Counted from the stretch's first letter, positions 1-6,241 are shown. The stretch is DNA of 9,211 nucleotides from an uncultured Coleofasciculus sp. (GCA_902805485.1 CADCTM010000593.1:363-9573), one strand, 5' to 3'. Made by a program: numbers and translations. The notes: generated by a model not told the origin, from the sequence alone.

Positions 1-2
1 TG

Positions 3-602
3 TGGGGTAACGCACTGAGAAGGAACGAGGTTACTCAGCTCAACATTGGAGACTTCTCACCGGATGCCCAGACTTTGAAGATATTGGGCAAAGGACGCGG
101 TACTCAGGCTGAGGTGATTGAATTGGGTGATGCCACAGTGGACGCGATCGCTCTTTGGTTAGAGGCAAGCCGGGGAACCCGACCGTTTGATGCCCCATTG
201 TTCACAGCCCTCGACTTTCACAACAGTGGTCATCGGCTGACGGGCGATGGAATACGTAAGATTGTTGTGCGGCTGTGTGCCAAAGCAGGAATTAAAAAGG
301 TAGTTTCACCCCACCGGATTCGGCACTCAGCCATCACTGCTGCTCTGGATGCCACTGATGGGAATGTGCGGAAGGTACAAAAGTTGAGCCGACATCGGCA
401 GTTAGACACGCTGATGATTTATGACGACAACCGAGGGCGTGACCAAGCTGAGGTAACAGCACTACTGGACGAATTAGCGGGACTTAAACAGAAATCAACC
501 CCAAACAAAGCCCAAAGCAGCTTTATAAGCGATGAATACGTCCCGATTTTGGTTCAGCCACGCGACAAAACGGAAAGACATTGCTGTCCGAAACGCCTCT
601 AA
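3..602 (+). CDS. Tyrosine recombinase/integrase, 5'-partial, C-terminal tail replaced by IS sequence
   Basis: Catalytic domain of a XerC/D-like tyrosine recombinase, which cuts and rejoins DNA through a tyrosine. The frame is open from the left edge, so the N-terminal DNA-binding part and the start lie outside; the TTG at 75 is internal. About 199 residues are visible. All catalytic positions can be placed: Arg in ALRRNE (codon 18-20), the beta-hairpin Lys in LGKGRG (90-92), His and Arg of HRIR (312-314, 321-323), the second His in LSRHR (393-395) and the nucleophile in MIYDD (Tyr codon 420-422). The native end is lost: from about 478 the frame runs into the inverted end of the IS701-family element and reads 41 IS-derived codons in antisense before TAA at 600-602. 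The catalytic core is intact, so activity is possible, but the C-terminal helix, which in Xer proteins contacts the neighbouring subunit, is altered. A HIP1 site lies inside (144-151). The recombinase call is sure; whether it is functional is unknown. Confidence 0.85.
   Translation, partial: WGNALRRNEVTQLNIGDFSPDAQTLKILGKGRGTQAEVIELGDATVDAIALWLEASRGTRPFDAPLFTALDFHNSGHRLTGDGIRKIVVRLCAKAGIKKVVSPHRIRHSAITAALDATDGNVRKVQKLSRHRQLDTLMIYDDNRGRDQAEVTALLDELAGLKQKSTPNKAQSSFISDEYVPILVQPRDKTERHCCPKRL
144..151. repeat. HIP1 octamer GCGATCGC
   Basis: Highly iterated palindrome typical of many cyanobacteria. Copies in this window are at 144-151, 4003-4010, 4421-4428, 4511-4518, 5227-5234 and 5359-5366, far above chance for an 8-mer in 9.2 kb. 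They support the cyanobacterial assignment; this entry stands for all six. Confidence 0.9.
474..477. repeat. Candidate IS target-site duplication, left copy (TTAG)
   Basis: TTAG directly outside the left inverted repeat; the partner outside the right repeat is CTAG at 1843-1846. IS701 elements usually duplicate a 4-bp YTAR target. The one-base difference suggests mutation since insertion, or that the two ends come from different events. Confidence 0.5.
478..490 (+). repeat. IS701-family terminal inverted repeat (transposase 3' side)
   Basis: CGGGACTTAAACA, matched exactly in inverse orientation at 1830-1842. The match can be read three bases further outward (TAG on both ends), which overlaps the presumed target site, so the true tip is uncertain by a few bases. 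Inward similarity continues imperfectly for several bases. Confidence 0.8.
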
Positions 603-1765
603 TGCTTCAGTAAAGGTGTTTAAAGGTTTGGTAGCCCAACGCCGTCTTAATCCTCCGGTTTTGGTGTGCCATAAAATAAATGTATATGCACAAAATACCA
701 GAAGAAAATGCCTTATTAGGCTTCTATAATCTCTGACTTGATATTCAGATAGCCCTAACCATAATGAGAGCTTCCCGATAGAAAACTTCTACCCAATTCC
801 TTTGAGCATAGGTGGTTACTATCCATTCGGCTGTGGCAACAGAATTAGAGACATTGGTAATAAAATAGTCAACATCACGCTTCTTGCACGAAGGTTGAGG
901 CATTCATAACGATAGCAATTGTTCTGTTCCCTTCGAGCTGTGATAGTTCAACTTCAACAGGAGCCACCCAAACGGTTTTCGGTTTATCTTGGTTGAGTTG
1001 AATAGGGGTAAAAGCCTCTACAGGCAATGACTGGGCTAATTTATCTAAACGAATCTCTTTGAGCTTATTTGCCGATTTGTCAATTATTACTTTTCGGTTT
1101 TTTGCTAATCCTCCTAAATACTTGAGTTTTCTTTTCTCCAGCTCCAGTAGAAACGTTGTGTTATTTCCATATCCAGCATCAATTAGCACTCTGACCCGGT
1201 CGATATCCTCTCATCAAGCTTCGGTCAATTAACGCGCTTGGCTAGTTCTGGCTTTTTCTTAAATTCAATGTCCTTTTTTCCCTGCGGTAAAGAACTGGCG
1301 TGTTGATATAACTCTATATCTAACGGTAGGCTTTTTTTGCCATCATACAGATGAGTTGTTACCACAACTCCCCCATTATCGGTTTTCCCGATTTCTCCGA
1401 TATATTGCCGTCCCACCCCTGCTGTAAAATTGCCACTTTTTCTATGTCCTGAGTCATCAACAATTAACGTGAATCCTCTACTTATCCGGGGAAAGGCTAC
1501 ACTGATTCATCACACTCAGGCGGCGCTCATTTACTGCTTGGGCATCCCAGGGGGCTTCCGTTAAAAAATGATGTAATCGGTGGTAAATCACTCCCACCGC
1601 ATTATCTGCCATTTGAGACAGGTTTTTTCGTTCGCTTTCCCCTAATAATCCCCCGATATAGTTCATTCACTCCCGTTTTTGCGCTTGATGCGTCCAAATA
1701 TCATCAAATCGTTTACACCATCTATCGAAGCAAGGAGGCATTGCGGCAGGAGTTGTCTCTTTCAT
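495..1765 (-). pseudogene. IS701-family DDE transposase, five frameshifts and one stop
   Basis: Once a transposase of about 420 residues. Reading leftward: ATG at 1765, then an in-frame TGA (1667-1669) just before NYIGGLLGESERKNLSQM. The frame shifts near 1480-1490 (between MNQCS and SRGF), near 1228-1235 (after KKPELA), near 1190-1200 (after GYRPGQ), near 876-880 (after MNASTF) and near 762-771 (between REA and WLGL). The final segment, 497-761, is open through KPLNTFTEALEAFRTAMSF and ends ALGFVWG with TGA at 495-497. The catalytic triad is still legible: Asp of IVDDSGH (1453-1458), Asp of VLIDAGYG (1178-1180) and Glu of VFYREA (772-774). Almost no length is lost, so decay was by small indels, not deletion. 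Genes elsewhere in the window are intact, which argues against poor sequence quality. The last 105 bp overlap the recombinase tail in antisense. Confidence 0.85.
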
Positions 1766-1829
1766 CGCTCACCTTTCAACGTGAAATATCTGCTATATCC
1801 CGATTTTACTTTGATTGGTTCTTTATTTT

Positions 1830-1842
1830 TGTTTAAGTCCCG
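1830..1842 (-). repeat. IS701-family terminal inverted repeat (transposase 5' side)
   Basis: TGTTTAAGTCCCG on the + strand, the exact reverse complement of 478-490. It lies 64 bp upstream of the transposase ATG (1765), as expected for the promoter-side end of such an element. Confidence 0.8.
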
Positions 1843-2183
1843 CTAGATACGTTACCCGTTAGCCAAACAACACAGGCAGTAGAACCACTGATTATGACGA
1901 CTAAACGGTTTGCACATCAAGCGGTTATACAGCCTGCTGTAAGGGTGCAAGCGCATCGCGCCAGTTTGCTAATACTCAGACTTTTCTGGGTTATGCTCAG
2001 GCAAAGACGACACTCAAGCCAACTTTGAGTGCAAATTCACTTACCTCAACAGAGGTTGAAGAACTCCATATTCAACTACAACAGAGTATGGCTTCTGTGC
2101 AAATTGCTTTGTCGGCGACACGCACAGCAGTCGAGTCTGAGGCACAAATGTCTGTAACGGCATCACCAGTTACCCAGTCTTGA
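1843..2183 (+). pseudogene. Probable remnant coding sequence right of the IS, frame-shifted, unknown
   Basis: This stretch has no intact gene but two long overlapping open frames. The first runs from the IS junction (1843) to TGA near 2029. It would be in frame with the recombinase if the IS and one target copy were removed, giving ...LLDELDTLPVSQTT and about 60 further residues. The second is open from 1905 to TGA at 2181-2183 and from about 1971 reads like a real protein, with helical stretches such as TSTEVEELHIQLQQSMASV and ALSATRTAVESEAQ, but it has no good start. The simplest reading is one former coding sequence with a frameshift around 1960-1985, either a C-terminal extension of the recombinase or a separate small protein. 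No family was recognised. The frames are seen; their union is inferred. Confidence 0.35.
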
Positions 2184-2245
2184 GTGGTGAAAGATACTGC
2201 TTTTTAGGGGCTACGGGTTTTTGACAAAACAATTAAAATTAACTC

Positions 2246-2272
2246 AGTCGGCTGGGCATTGCTTACCCGACT
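2246..2272. other. Short inverted repeat upstream of the 253-residue protein
   Basis: AGTCGG (2246-2251) and CCGACT (2267-2272) can pair around a 14-nt loop. No T-run follows, so it is not a convincing terminator. It lies in the 156-bp gap between the remnant ORF and the next gene and could be a leader hairpin or chance. Confidence 0.25.
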
Positions 2273-2286
2273 TGCTGATTTAGATT

Positions 2287-2294
2287 TATAAAAT
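2287..2294 (+). promoter_or_regulatory. Possible -10 box for the membrane protein gene
   Basis: TATAAAAT about 46 bases before the ATG at 2340 resembles a sigma-70 type -10 box. No good -35 is at the right distance; a TTGACA occurs at 2221-2226 but is too far away. Weak support only. Confidence 0.25.
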
Positions 2295-2339
2295 GATCAA
2301 TTCATCCGACGAAATTTAGTTGATCTTAGTAAATTCATT

Positions 2340-3101
2340 ATGGCAATTAATCTAACTGGCGGAAATTCTCAGGGCTTCCCGAATGTCACAGATTTTTTAT
2401 CTAAAACCGTTAATCATGTGACTGTGGTTTCAGAGCAAGCGAAAGAATCTTTGGCAAATACGGCTGGTATGGCAGTAAATGCGATCACCAATGCAAGGCA
2501 TCAAGCTGTTAATACCCTCACTCAAACTACGGAGAAGGCAAAAGGAACGTTGAGTGAAACAGTTAATACTTTCACGGCAACCACCGAGCAAGCTAAGGCA
2601 TCCTTAGAAGATAGTCTTCAAAAAGCTGAGGGCTTGAGTGGCGGGGCATCTGAGTCACTAAAAAATGCGATAATGTCATTGATAAGAGACTGGATTAATG
2701 CTCATCCTAAAATCGTTTGGTTAGTTAGTCACCCCTTCCTAACCTTAGCCATTCTCTTGTTTACTGTTTTAATATTATCGGGATTATTAAAAGCATTAGG
2801 CAGCTTTTTTGAAAAAGCATGGCTTGCTATCTTGCAAGCGCCGATAAAACTTAGTCAATTAGTTCTGGGCTTGGGCTATCAACAGTTAAATCGGATTGGT
2901 TTGTTTGGTAGCAATAAATCTCATCAACAAGCTAAACCTGATGCCGGAGATTTAAAGCGTTTGAGTTATCAATCAATCAGCACCGATAAGAAAGAACGAT
3001 TGGCAGAAATTTCAAGTAGGTTAGAAGTAATAAACCAAGAGCAAAACAAGCTTATTCAAGAAGTAGCCGCTATTCTCAGCTCAGACGCAGCAACATGGTA
3101 G
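2340..3101 (+). CDS. Membrane protein with amphipathic repeats, unknown function
   Basis: 253 residues, family not recognised by name. Residues 1-110 are polar and helical, rich in Ala, Thr, Lys and Glu. They carry a repeated block, SEQAKESL (31-38), TEKAKGTL (64-71) and TEQAKASL (82-89), resembling apolipoprotein- or LEA-like amphipathic helices. One strong membrane segment follows at about 124-150 (IVWLVSHPFLTLAILLF onward), then a second, weaker hydrophobic stretch at about 160-180 that may lie along the membrane. Residues 205-250 contain KKERLAEISSRLEVINQEQ, a likely coiled coil. There is no signal peptide; the membrane segment is in the middle. ATG at 2340 is the first start of the open frame, with no clear Shine-Dalgarno sequence. 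It converges on groEL and shares no operon with it. A structural, membrane-surface or envelope role is conceivable but is inference only. Confidence 0.75.
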   Translation: MAINLTGGNSQGFPNVTDFLSKTVNHVTVVSEQAKESLANTAGMAVNAITNARHQAVNTLTQTTEKAKGTLSETVNTFTATTEQAKASLEDSLQKAEGLSGGASESLKNAIMSLIRDWINAHPKIVWLVSHPFLTLAILLFTVLILSGLLKALGSFFEKAWLAILQAPIKLSQLVLGLGYQQLNRIGLFGSNKSHQQAKPDAGDLKRLSYQSISTDKKERLAEISSRLEVINQEQNKLIQEVAAILSSDAATW

Positions 3102-3130
3102 GGGCAGGACAAGGATATAATCATGCCCAT

Positions 3131-3159
3131 AAAAAAGCCGCTTCAACATGAGGCGGCTT
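3131..3159 (-). terminator. Intrinsic terminator of the groESL operon
   Basis: On the - strand AAGCCGC and GCGGCTT form a 7-bp GC-rich stem (3153-3159 with 3135-3141) around an 11-nt loop, followed by six T residues (3136-3131). It lies 55 bp past the groEL stop. On the + strand the hairpin has no following T-run, so it probably serves groEL only. Confidence 0.85.
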
Positions 3160-3213
3160 ACAGCAATGAAGAAATTGTCGGGGCAAGGTGTGTTCCCTGC
3201 CCTTGCAAATAAA

Positions 3214-4851
3214 TTAGTAGTCGAAGTCGCCGCCCATACCAGCACCAGCGCCGGCAGCAGCACCGTCTTTCGGCTCAGGCTTGTCAACGACAATGCACTC
3301 GGTGGTCAAGACCATACCTGCGATAGATGCGGCGTTTTGGAGCGCGGAACGAGTTACCTTAGCAGGGTCAACAATTCCGGCTTCAAACATATCGACAAAC
3401 TCATTGGTTGCAGCGTTGAAACCAACGTTGAAGTCCTTCTCTTTGACGCGCTCGGCAATCACAGCACCATTTTGACCCGCGTTTTCAGCAATCCGCTTTA
3501 GGGGCGCAGCTAGGGCACGGGAAACAATCAAAGCACCGGTTAAGGCTTCACCTTTCAGGTTTTCGTTTGCCCATGCCTCCAGTTGAGGAGAGAGGTGAGC
3601 GAGGGTTGTACCACCGCCGGGGACGATACCTTCTTCAACCGCTGCCTTGGTAGCGTTGATGGCATCTTCCAGACGCAGCTTGCGGTCTTTCATTTCGGTT
3701 TCTGTTGCTGCACCCACCTTGACGACGGCGACGCCACCAGCAAGCTTGGCTAAACGCTCTTGCAGCTTCTCTTTGTCATAAGAAGACTCGGTTTCTTCCA
3801 TTTGACGACGGATTTGCTCACAACGCGCCTTAACGGCTTTGTCGTTACCTTCTGCAACGATGGTTGTGCTGTCTTTGGTGATGGTGATGCGGCGGGCTTT
3901 ACCCAGCATATCGAGCTTGGTGCTTTCCAGCTTCAATCCAGCATCTTCTGTGATTAATTCACCACCAGTTAGCACGGCGATGTCTTCGAGCATGGCTTTG
4001 CGGCGATCGCCAAATCCAGGTGCTTTAACTGCGGCGACGTTTAGAACACCCCGCAGGCGGTTAACCACTAAGGTCGCGAGGGCTTCTTTCTCAATATCTT
4101 CAGCAATAATTACCAAAGGACGACCGGAACGCGCGACTTGCTCCAACACGGGCACCAAGTCTTGTACCAAGGTGATTTTCTTGTCGGTAATTAGGATGAA
4201 AGGCTCTTCTAGAACAGCTTCCATCCGCTCCATGTCGGTAGCGAAGTAGGGAGAGGTGTAGCCTTTGTCGAAGCGCATCCCTTCGGTGATTTCTAGTTCG
4301 GTGGTCATTGACTTCCCTTCTTCCAAGGAAATCACGCCTTCTTTACCGACTTTATCCATCGCTTGGGCGATCATCTGACCGACTTCATCATCGTTGCCGG
4401 CAGAGATGGAAGCGACTTGAGCGATCGCTTTTGAATCTTCAACCTGACGAGCGTGTTCGGCAATCTTTTCGACTAAGTAGCCGGTCGCTTTGTCAATTCC
4501 ACGCTTGAGGGCGATCGCATTAGCACCAGCCGCAACGTTACGCAAGCCTTCTTTGACCATTGCATGAGCCAGCACGGTTGCTGTTGTGGTCCCATCTCCA
4601 GCCGCATCGTTGGTTCTGGAAGCGGCTTGCCGAATTAGAGCAACGCCTGTGTTCTCAACGTGGTCTTCTAGTTCGATTTCTTTGGCAATGGTTACACCAT
4701 CGTTAACAATTTGAGGTGCGCCAAATTTCTTTTCGAGAACGACGTTACGACCTTTGGGACCAAGGGTGACGGCAACGGCTTCTGCCAGGATGTCCATGCC
4801 TTTTTCCAAGGCACGACGAGCGTTTTCGTTGTATATGATGCGCTTAGCCAT
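3214..4851 (-). CDS. groEL: Chaperonin GroEL (Cpn60), operon copy
   Basis: Cytoplasmic ATP-driven folding chaperonin: 14 subunits form a double ring that, capped by GroES, encloses non-native proteins. At 545 residues it has the normal length. Visible signatures are the ATP site TLGPKGRNVVL (29-39), DGVT (51-54) and GDGTTTAT (85-92), the conserved Asp of LEDAINAT (residue 396, matching the hydrolytic Asp398 of E. coli), and the Cpn60 signature AAVEEGIVPGGG (403-414). The C-terminus ends GAGAGMGGDFDY, with a short Gly/Ala tail instead of the repeated GGM of E. coli. The first ATG of the frame, MAKRII, is typical of the family. It follows groES by 114 bp with no clear ribosome site, in one transcription unit ending at 3131-3159. 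Cyanobacteria usually carry a second, monocistronic groEL; this one is of the groES-linked type. Three HIP1 sites fall inside. Confidence 0.98.
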   Translation of the reverse strand: MAKRIIYNENARRALEKGMDILAEAVAVTLGPKGRNVVLEKKFGAPQIVNDGVTIAKEIELEDHVENTGVALIRQAASRTNDAAGDGTTTATVLAHAMVKEGLRNVAAGANAIALKRGIDKATGYLVEKIAEHARQVEDSKAIAQVASISAGNDDEVGQMIAQAMDKVGKEGVISLEEGKSMTTELEITEGMRFDKGYTSPYFATDMERMEAVLEEPFILITDKKITLVQDLVPVLEQVARSGRPLVIIAEDIEKEALATLVVNRLRGVLNVAAVKAPGFGDRRKAMLEDIAVLTGGELITEDAGLKLESTKLDMLGKARRITITKDSTTIVAEGNDKAVKARCEQIRRQMEETESSYDKEKLQERLAKLAGGVAVVKVGAATETEMKDRKLRLEDAINATKAAVEEGIVPGGGTTLAHLSPQLEAWANENLKGEALTGALIVSRALAAPLKRIAENAGQNGAVIAERVKEKDFNVGFNAATNEFVDMFEAGIVDPAKVTRSALQNAASIAGMVLTTECIVVDKPEPKDGAAAGAGAGMGGDFDY

Positions 4852-4965
4852 AAATGTCGATTTGAGTTAGTGAGTAAACTAGATTTTGAGCGGTTAGCTA
4901 ATCGAGCCAGACAGCTTGATGATGCGAAAACAAACGTGTTTTTTGGGTACGTAAAAACTTGCTTG

Positions 4966-5277
4966 TTAGGAAACGATCGCTAAAATGTCCTTTTCCGACA
5001 GCAAGACGTACTCTTCGCTGCCTAGCTTGATGTCGGTTCCGGCGTATTTGGAATAAAGAACCTTGTCACCAACCTTGACTTCGGGTTCGCTACGTGAACC
5101 GTCATCGTTGCGCTTGCCAGGTCCGATATTGACAATTTCTCCTACTTGAGGCTTTTCTTTGGCGTTATCGGGTAACAAAATGCCTCCGGCGGTCTTCTCT
5201 TCAGCGGCGCTTACTTTGACGAAGACGCGATCGCCTAGTGGTTTAACGGTGGAAACACTTAAAGATACTGCTGCCAT
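4966..5277 (-). CDS. groES: Co-chaperonin GroES (Cpn10)
   Basis: Heptameric lid of the GroEL folding chamber, 103 residues, the usual cyanobacterial length with a short N-terminal lead (MAAVSLSVST) before the conserved KPLGDRVFVKV. The mobile loop that docks on GroEL is clear at residues 26-40, with the hydrophobic GGILLP at 31-36. The protein ends in EEYVLLSEKDILAIVS. A strong ribosome site, AGGAGAG on the - strand (5290-5284), lies six bases before the ATG and fixes the start. It is the first gene of the operon and sits directly below CIRCE, so HrcA repression and heat induction are expected. One HIP1 site lies near its start (5227-5234). Confidence 0.98.
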   Translation of the reverse strand: MAAVSLSVSTVKPLGDRVFVKVSAAEEKTAGGILLPDNAKEKPQVGEIVNIGPGKRNDDGSRSEPEVKVGDKVLYSKYAGTDIKLGSEEYVLLSEKDILAIVS

Positions 5278-5283
5278 ATAAAT

Positions 5284-5290
5284 CTCTCCT
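5284..5290 (-). promoter_or_regulatory. Ribosome binding site of groES
   Basis: AGGAGAG six bases before the groES ATG. It is one of the few strong Shine-Dalgarno sites here and fits the high expression of groES. Confidence 0.75.
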
Positions 5291-5313
5291 GTTCTACTTC
5301 TTATAAGCTGACT

Positions 5314-5340
5314 TTAGCACTCTCAGCTCCTGAGTGCTAA
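5314..5340 (-). promoter_or_regulatory. CIRCE operator (HrcA binding site)
   Basis: Perfect TTAGCACTC-N9-GAGTGCTAA inverted repeat, 37 bp upstream of the groES start. This is the canonical operator of the heat-shock repressor HrcA. It lies just downstream of the candidate -10 box, where bound repressor would cover the transcription start. hrcA itself is not in the window. Confidence 0.97.
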
Positions 5341-5342
5341 TT

Positions 5343-5371
5343 TACTTAAATTTGGGAGGCGATCGCAACAA
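5343..5371 (-). promoter_or_regulatory. Candidate groESL promoter
   Basis: On the - strand TTGTTG (5371-5366) and TAAGTA (5348-5343) are separated by 17 bp, directly before CIRCE. Both boxes are imperfect, but spacing and placement fit a HrcA-controlled sigma-70 type promoter. A HIP1 octamer (5359-5366) lies in the spacer and overlaps the -35 by one base. Confidence 0.45.
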
Positions 5372-5379
5372 ATTTTCGG

Positions 5380-5395
5380 GTACGGGTTTCCGAAC
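5380..5395 (-). promoter_or_regulatory. K-box, light/heat-responsive element of cyanobacterial groE
   Basis: The - strand reads GTTCGG-AAAC-CCGTAC, an exact fit to the consensus GTTCGG-NNAN-CCNNAC described upstream of cyanobacterial groE operons and linked to light- and HrcA-independent heat induction. It is eight bases upstream of the candidate -35, a position suited to an activator. The binding factor is not identifiable here. Confidence 0.75.
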
Positions 5396-5529
5396 TGGGA
5401 AGTGATGGTGGCTGTAAGCTTTGTGGAGAAAGGCTTAAATCTAATTTTCCCATCTTAAAAAAATTAGGAATTTATGAAGTAACCTTTAACACAGTGAGAT
5501 TTTGCCGGAAAAATCCTGAATTCTTGTTG

Positions 5530-5560
5530 CTGACCTACCCATCTTAGAGAGATTGATAAT
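5530..5560 (+). promoter_or_regulatory. Possible promoter of the 2Fe-2S protein gene
   Basis: CTGACC (5530-5535) and GATAAT (5555-5560) are spaced 19 bp apart, 60 bp before the ATG. The -10 box is good but the -35 is weak. Confidence 0.3.
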
Positions 5561-5620
5561 AGGATTATCGGGACGCCTAAGCGTCTTTCAGCAATATCTT
5601 GAGCCAACGACTCGCTAGCA

Positions 5621-6082
5621 ATGGAAGCTAACCAAACCGATAACAACCACAACAAACCCTCTAATTTGGAAGCTTCAAATCCCAATGGCGCTTCGGACCT
5701 AAACTCACTCTTGGCGAGTATACAAAGCTTAGGACTGAGTAAGATTGGGCGGCACATATTTTTGTGTGCGGATCAGACTCAACCAAAATGCTGTTCAAAA
5801 GAAGCGAGTCTAGAAGCCTGGGAATACTTGAAGAAACGCCTGAAACAGTTAAAACTCGACCAACCCACCGAAATCCAACCGAGTTGTATCTTCCGCACGA
5901 AAGCGAACTGTCTGCGAGTTTGTGTCAGTGGTCCAATCATGGTGGTTTATCCAGATGGAGTTTGGTATCGCAACACTACTCCAGAAGTCATTGAACGGAT
6001 TATTCAGGAACATCTCATTGGCAACAAGGTTGTAGAAGATTATGCCTTCTTAATCCATCCCTTGCCAGAAAGTGCCGACTAG
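5621..6082 (+). CDS. (2Fe-2S) ferredoxin domain protein, thioredoxin-like fold
   Basis: 153 residues. After a polar, Asn-rich N-terminus (1-40), which may be disordered or partly untranslated, the domain begins with RHIFLCAD and carries four or five candidate ligand cysteines: Cys49, Cys57/Cys58 (PKCCSKE) and Cys97 with Cys101 (ANCLRVC). This matches the C-x(n)-C...C-x3-C layout of Shethna-type, thioredoxin-fold 2Fe-2S ferredoxins, also seen in NuoE-like and HoxE-like domains. The run VVYPDGVWYRNTTPEVIERI is typical of the short cyanobacterial members. An electron-transfer or redox-sensing role is likely; partner unknown. No Shine-Dalgarno supports ATG 5621, but no other ATG occurs before the domain. 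It is divergent from groES and followed by a possible terminator. The fold call is fairly sure; the physiological role is open. Confidence 0.88.
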   Translation: MEANQTDNNHNKPSNLEASNPNGASDLNSLLASIQSLGLSKIGRHIFLCADQTQPKCCSKEASLEAWEYLKKRLKQLKLDQPTEIQPSCIFRTKANCLRVCVSGPIMVVYPDGVWYRNTTPEVIERIIQEHLIGNKVVEDYAFLIHPLPESAD

Positions 6083-6088
6083 CTGCAC

Positions 6089-6121
6089 AACCAGTCTTAG
6101 AGCCTGGTTTGTTTAAATTTT
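6089..6121 (+). terminator. Possible intrinsic terminator after the 2Fe-2S gene
   Basis: AACCAG (6089-6094) pairs with CTGGTT (6104-6109) over a 9-nt loop, followed by TGTTTAAATTTT. It begins six bases after the stop codon. The stem is short and the T-run broken, so efficiency may be moderate. Confidence 0.5.
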
Positions 6122-6216
6122 CCCAGTCTAATAAAATAAAATAATACATAATCTGTCTAATTCCGTAACTCTACTGGATTTTGGTACTCTATAAATCACT
6201 CGTGTTCTTTGCATTA

Positions 6217-6241
6217 GTAACAAAACACCATTGCTTGTTAC
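6217..6241. promoter_or_regulatory. Inverted repeat GTAACAA-N11-TTGTTAC, possible operator
   Basis: Perfect 7-bp palindromic arms in the 250-bp gap before the response regulator gene, about 90 bp upstream of its start. The geometry suits a dimeric DNA-binding protein, possibly the LuxR-type regulator itself. It does not fit the NtcA pattern GTA-N8-TAC. Function is inferred only from position and symmetry. Confidence 0.35.

Larger units (their letters stand above)
478..1842 (-). mobile_element. IS701-family insertion sequence, complete ends, inactive transposase
   Basis: A 1365-bp element bounded by 13-bp perfect terminal inverted repeats, CGGGACTTAAACA at 478-490 and its reverse complement at 1830-1842. 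It contains one leftward transposase gene that fills nearly the whole element. Flanks are TTAG (474-477) and CTAG (1843-1846). Both fit the YTAR target preference known for IS701 elements, and they would be a 4-bp duplication with one later substitution. Size, ends, target and transposase sequence agree on the family. The element interrupts the end of the recombinase gene. The transposase is broken at six places, so it cannot move by itself; the intact ends could still be used by a related transposase elsewhere in the genome. Confidence 0.85.
5278..5620. other. Divergent control region groES / ferredoxin-like gene
   Basis: The 343-bp gap holds, from left to right, the groES ribosome site, CIRCE, the candidate groESL promoter, a HIP1 site and the K-box. 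About 225 bp of AT-rich sequence follow, containing a possible rightward promoter near 5530-5560. An antisense frame here (5464-5757) has no recognisable content and was not called. Confidence 0.6.

Noticed and set aside
532..729. 65-codon rightward ORF after the recombinase
   Set aside because: It is antisense to the transposase C-terminus, which reads clearly in the other direction, and has no recognisable content.
2221..2226. TTGACA as -35 box of the membrane protein gene
   Set aside because: No -10-like hexamer at 16-18 bp; the TATAAAAT at 2287 is far too distant.
1..2339. Defence island or CRISPR-linked recombinase
   Set aside because: No spacer-like repeats, nuclease, methylase or toxin-antitoxin genes; only a recombinase and one dead IS are present.
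3148..3501. Rightward ORFs over the groEL 3' end (also those at 3281, 3760, 3839, 4308, 4711)
   Set aside because: Mirror frames of a strongly conserved groEL; high GC at third positions keeps them open.
4927..4940. AAAACA/TGTTTT hairpin between groES and groEL
   Set aside because: AT-only short stem with a 4-nt loop; too weak to be called an attenuator.
5464..5757. 97-codon leftward ORF across the ferredoxin start
   Set aside because: Overlaps the intact 2Fe-2S gene in antisense and shows no domain features.
5764..5994. 76-codon rightward ORF inside the ferredoxin gene
   Set aside because: Alternative frame of a gene with clear cysteine motifs.
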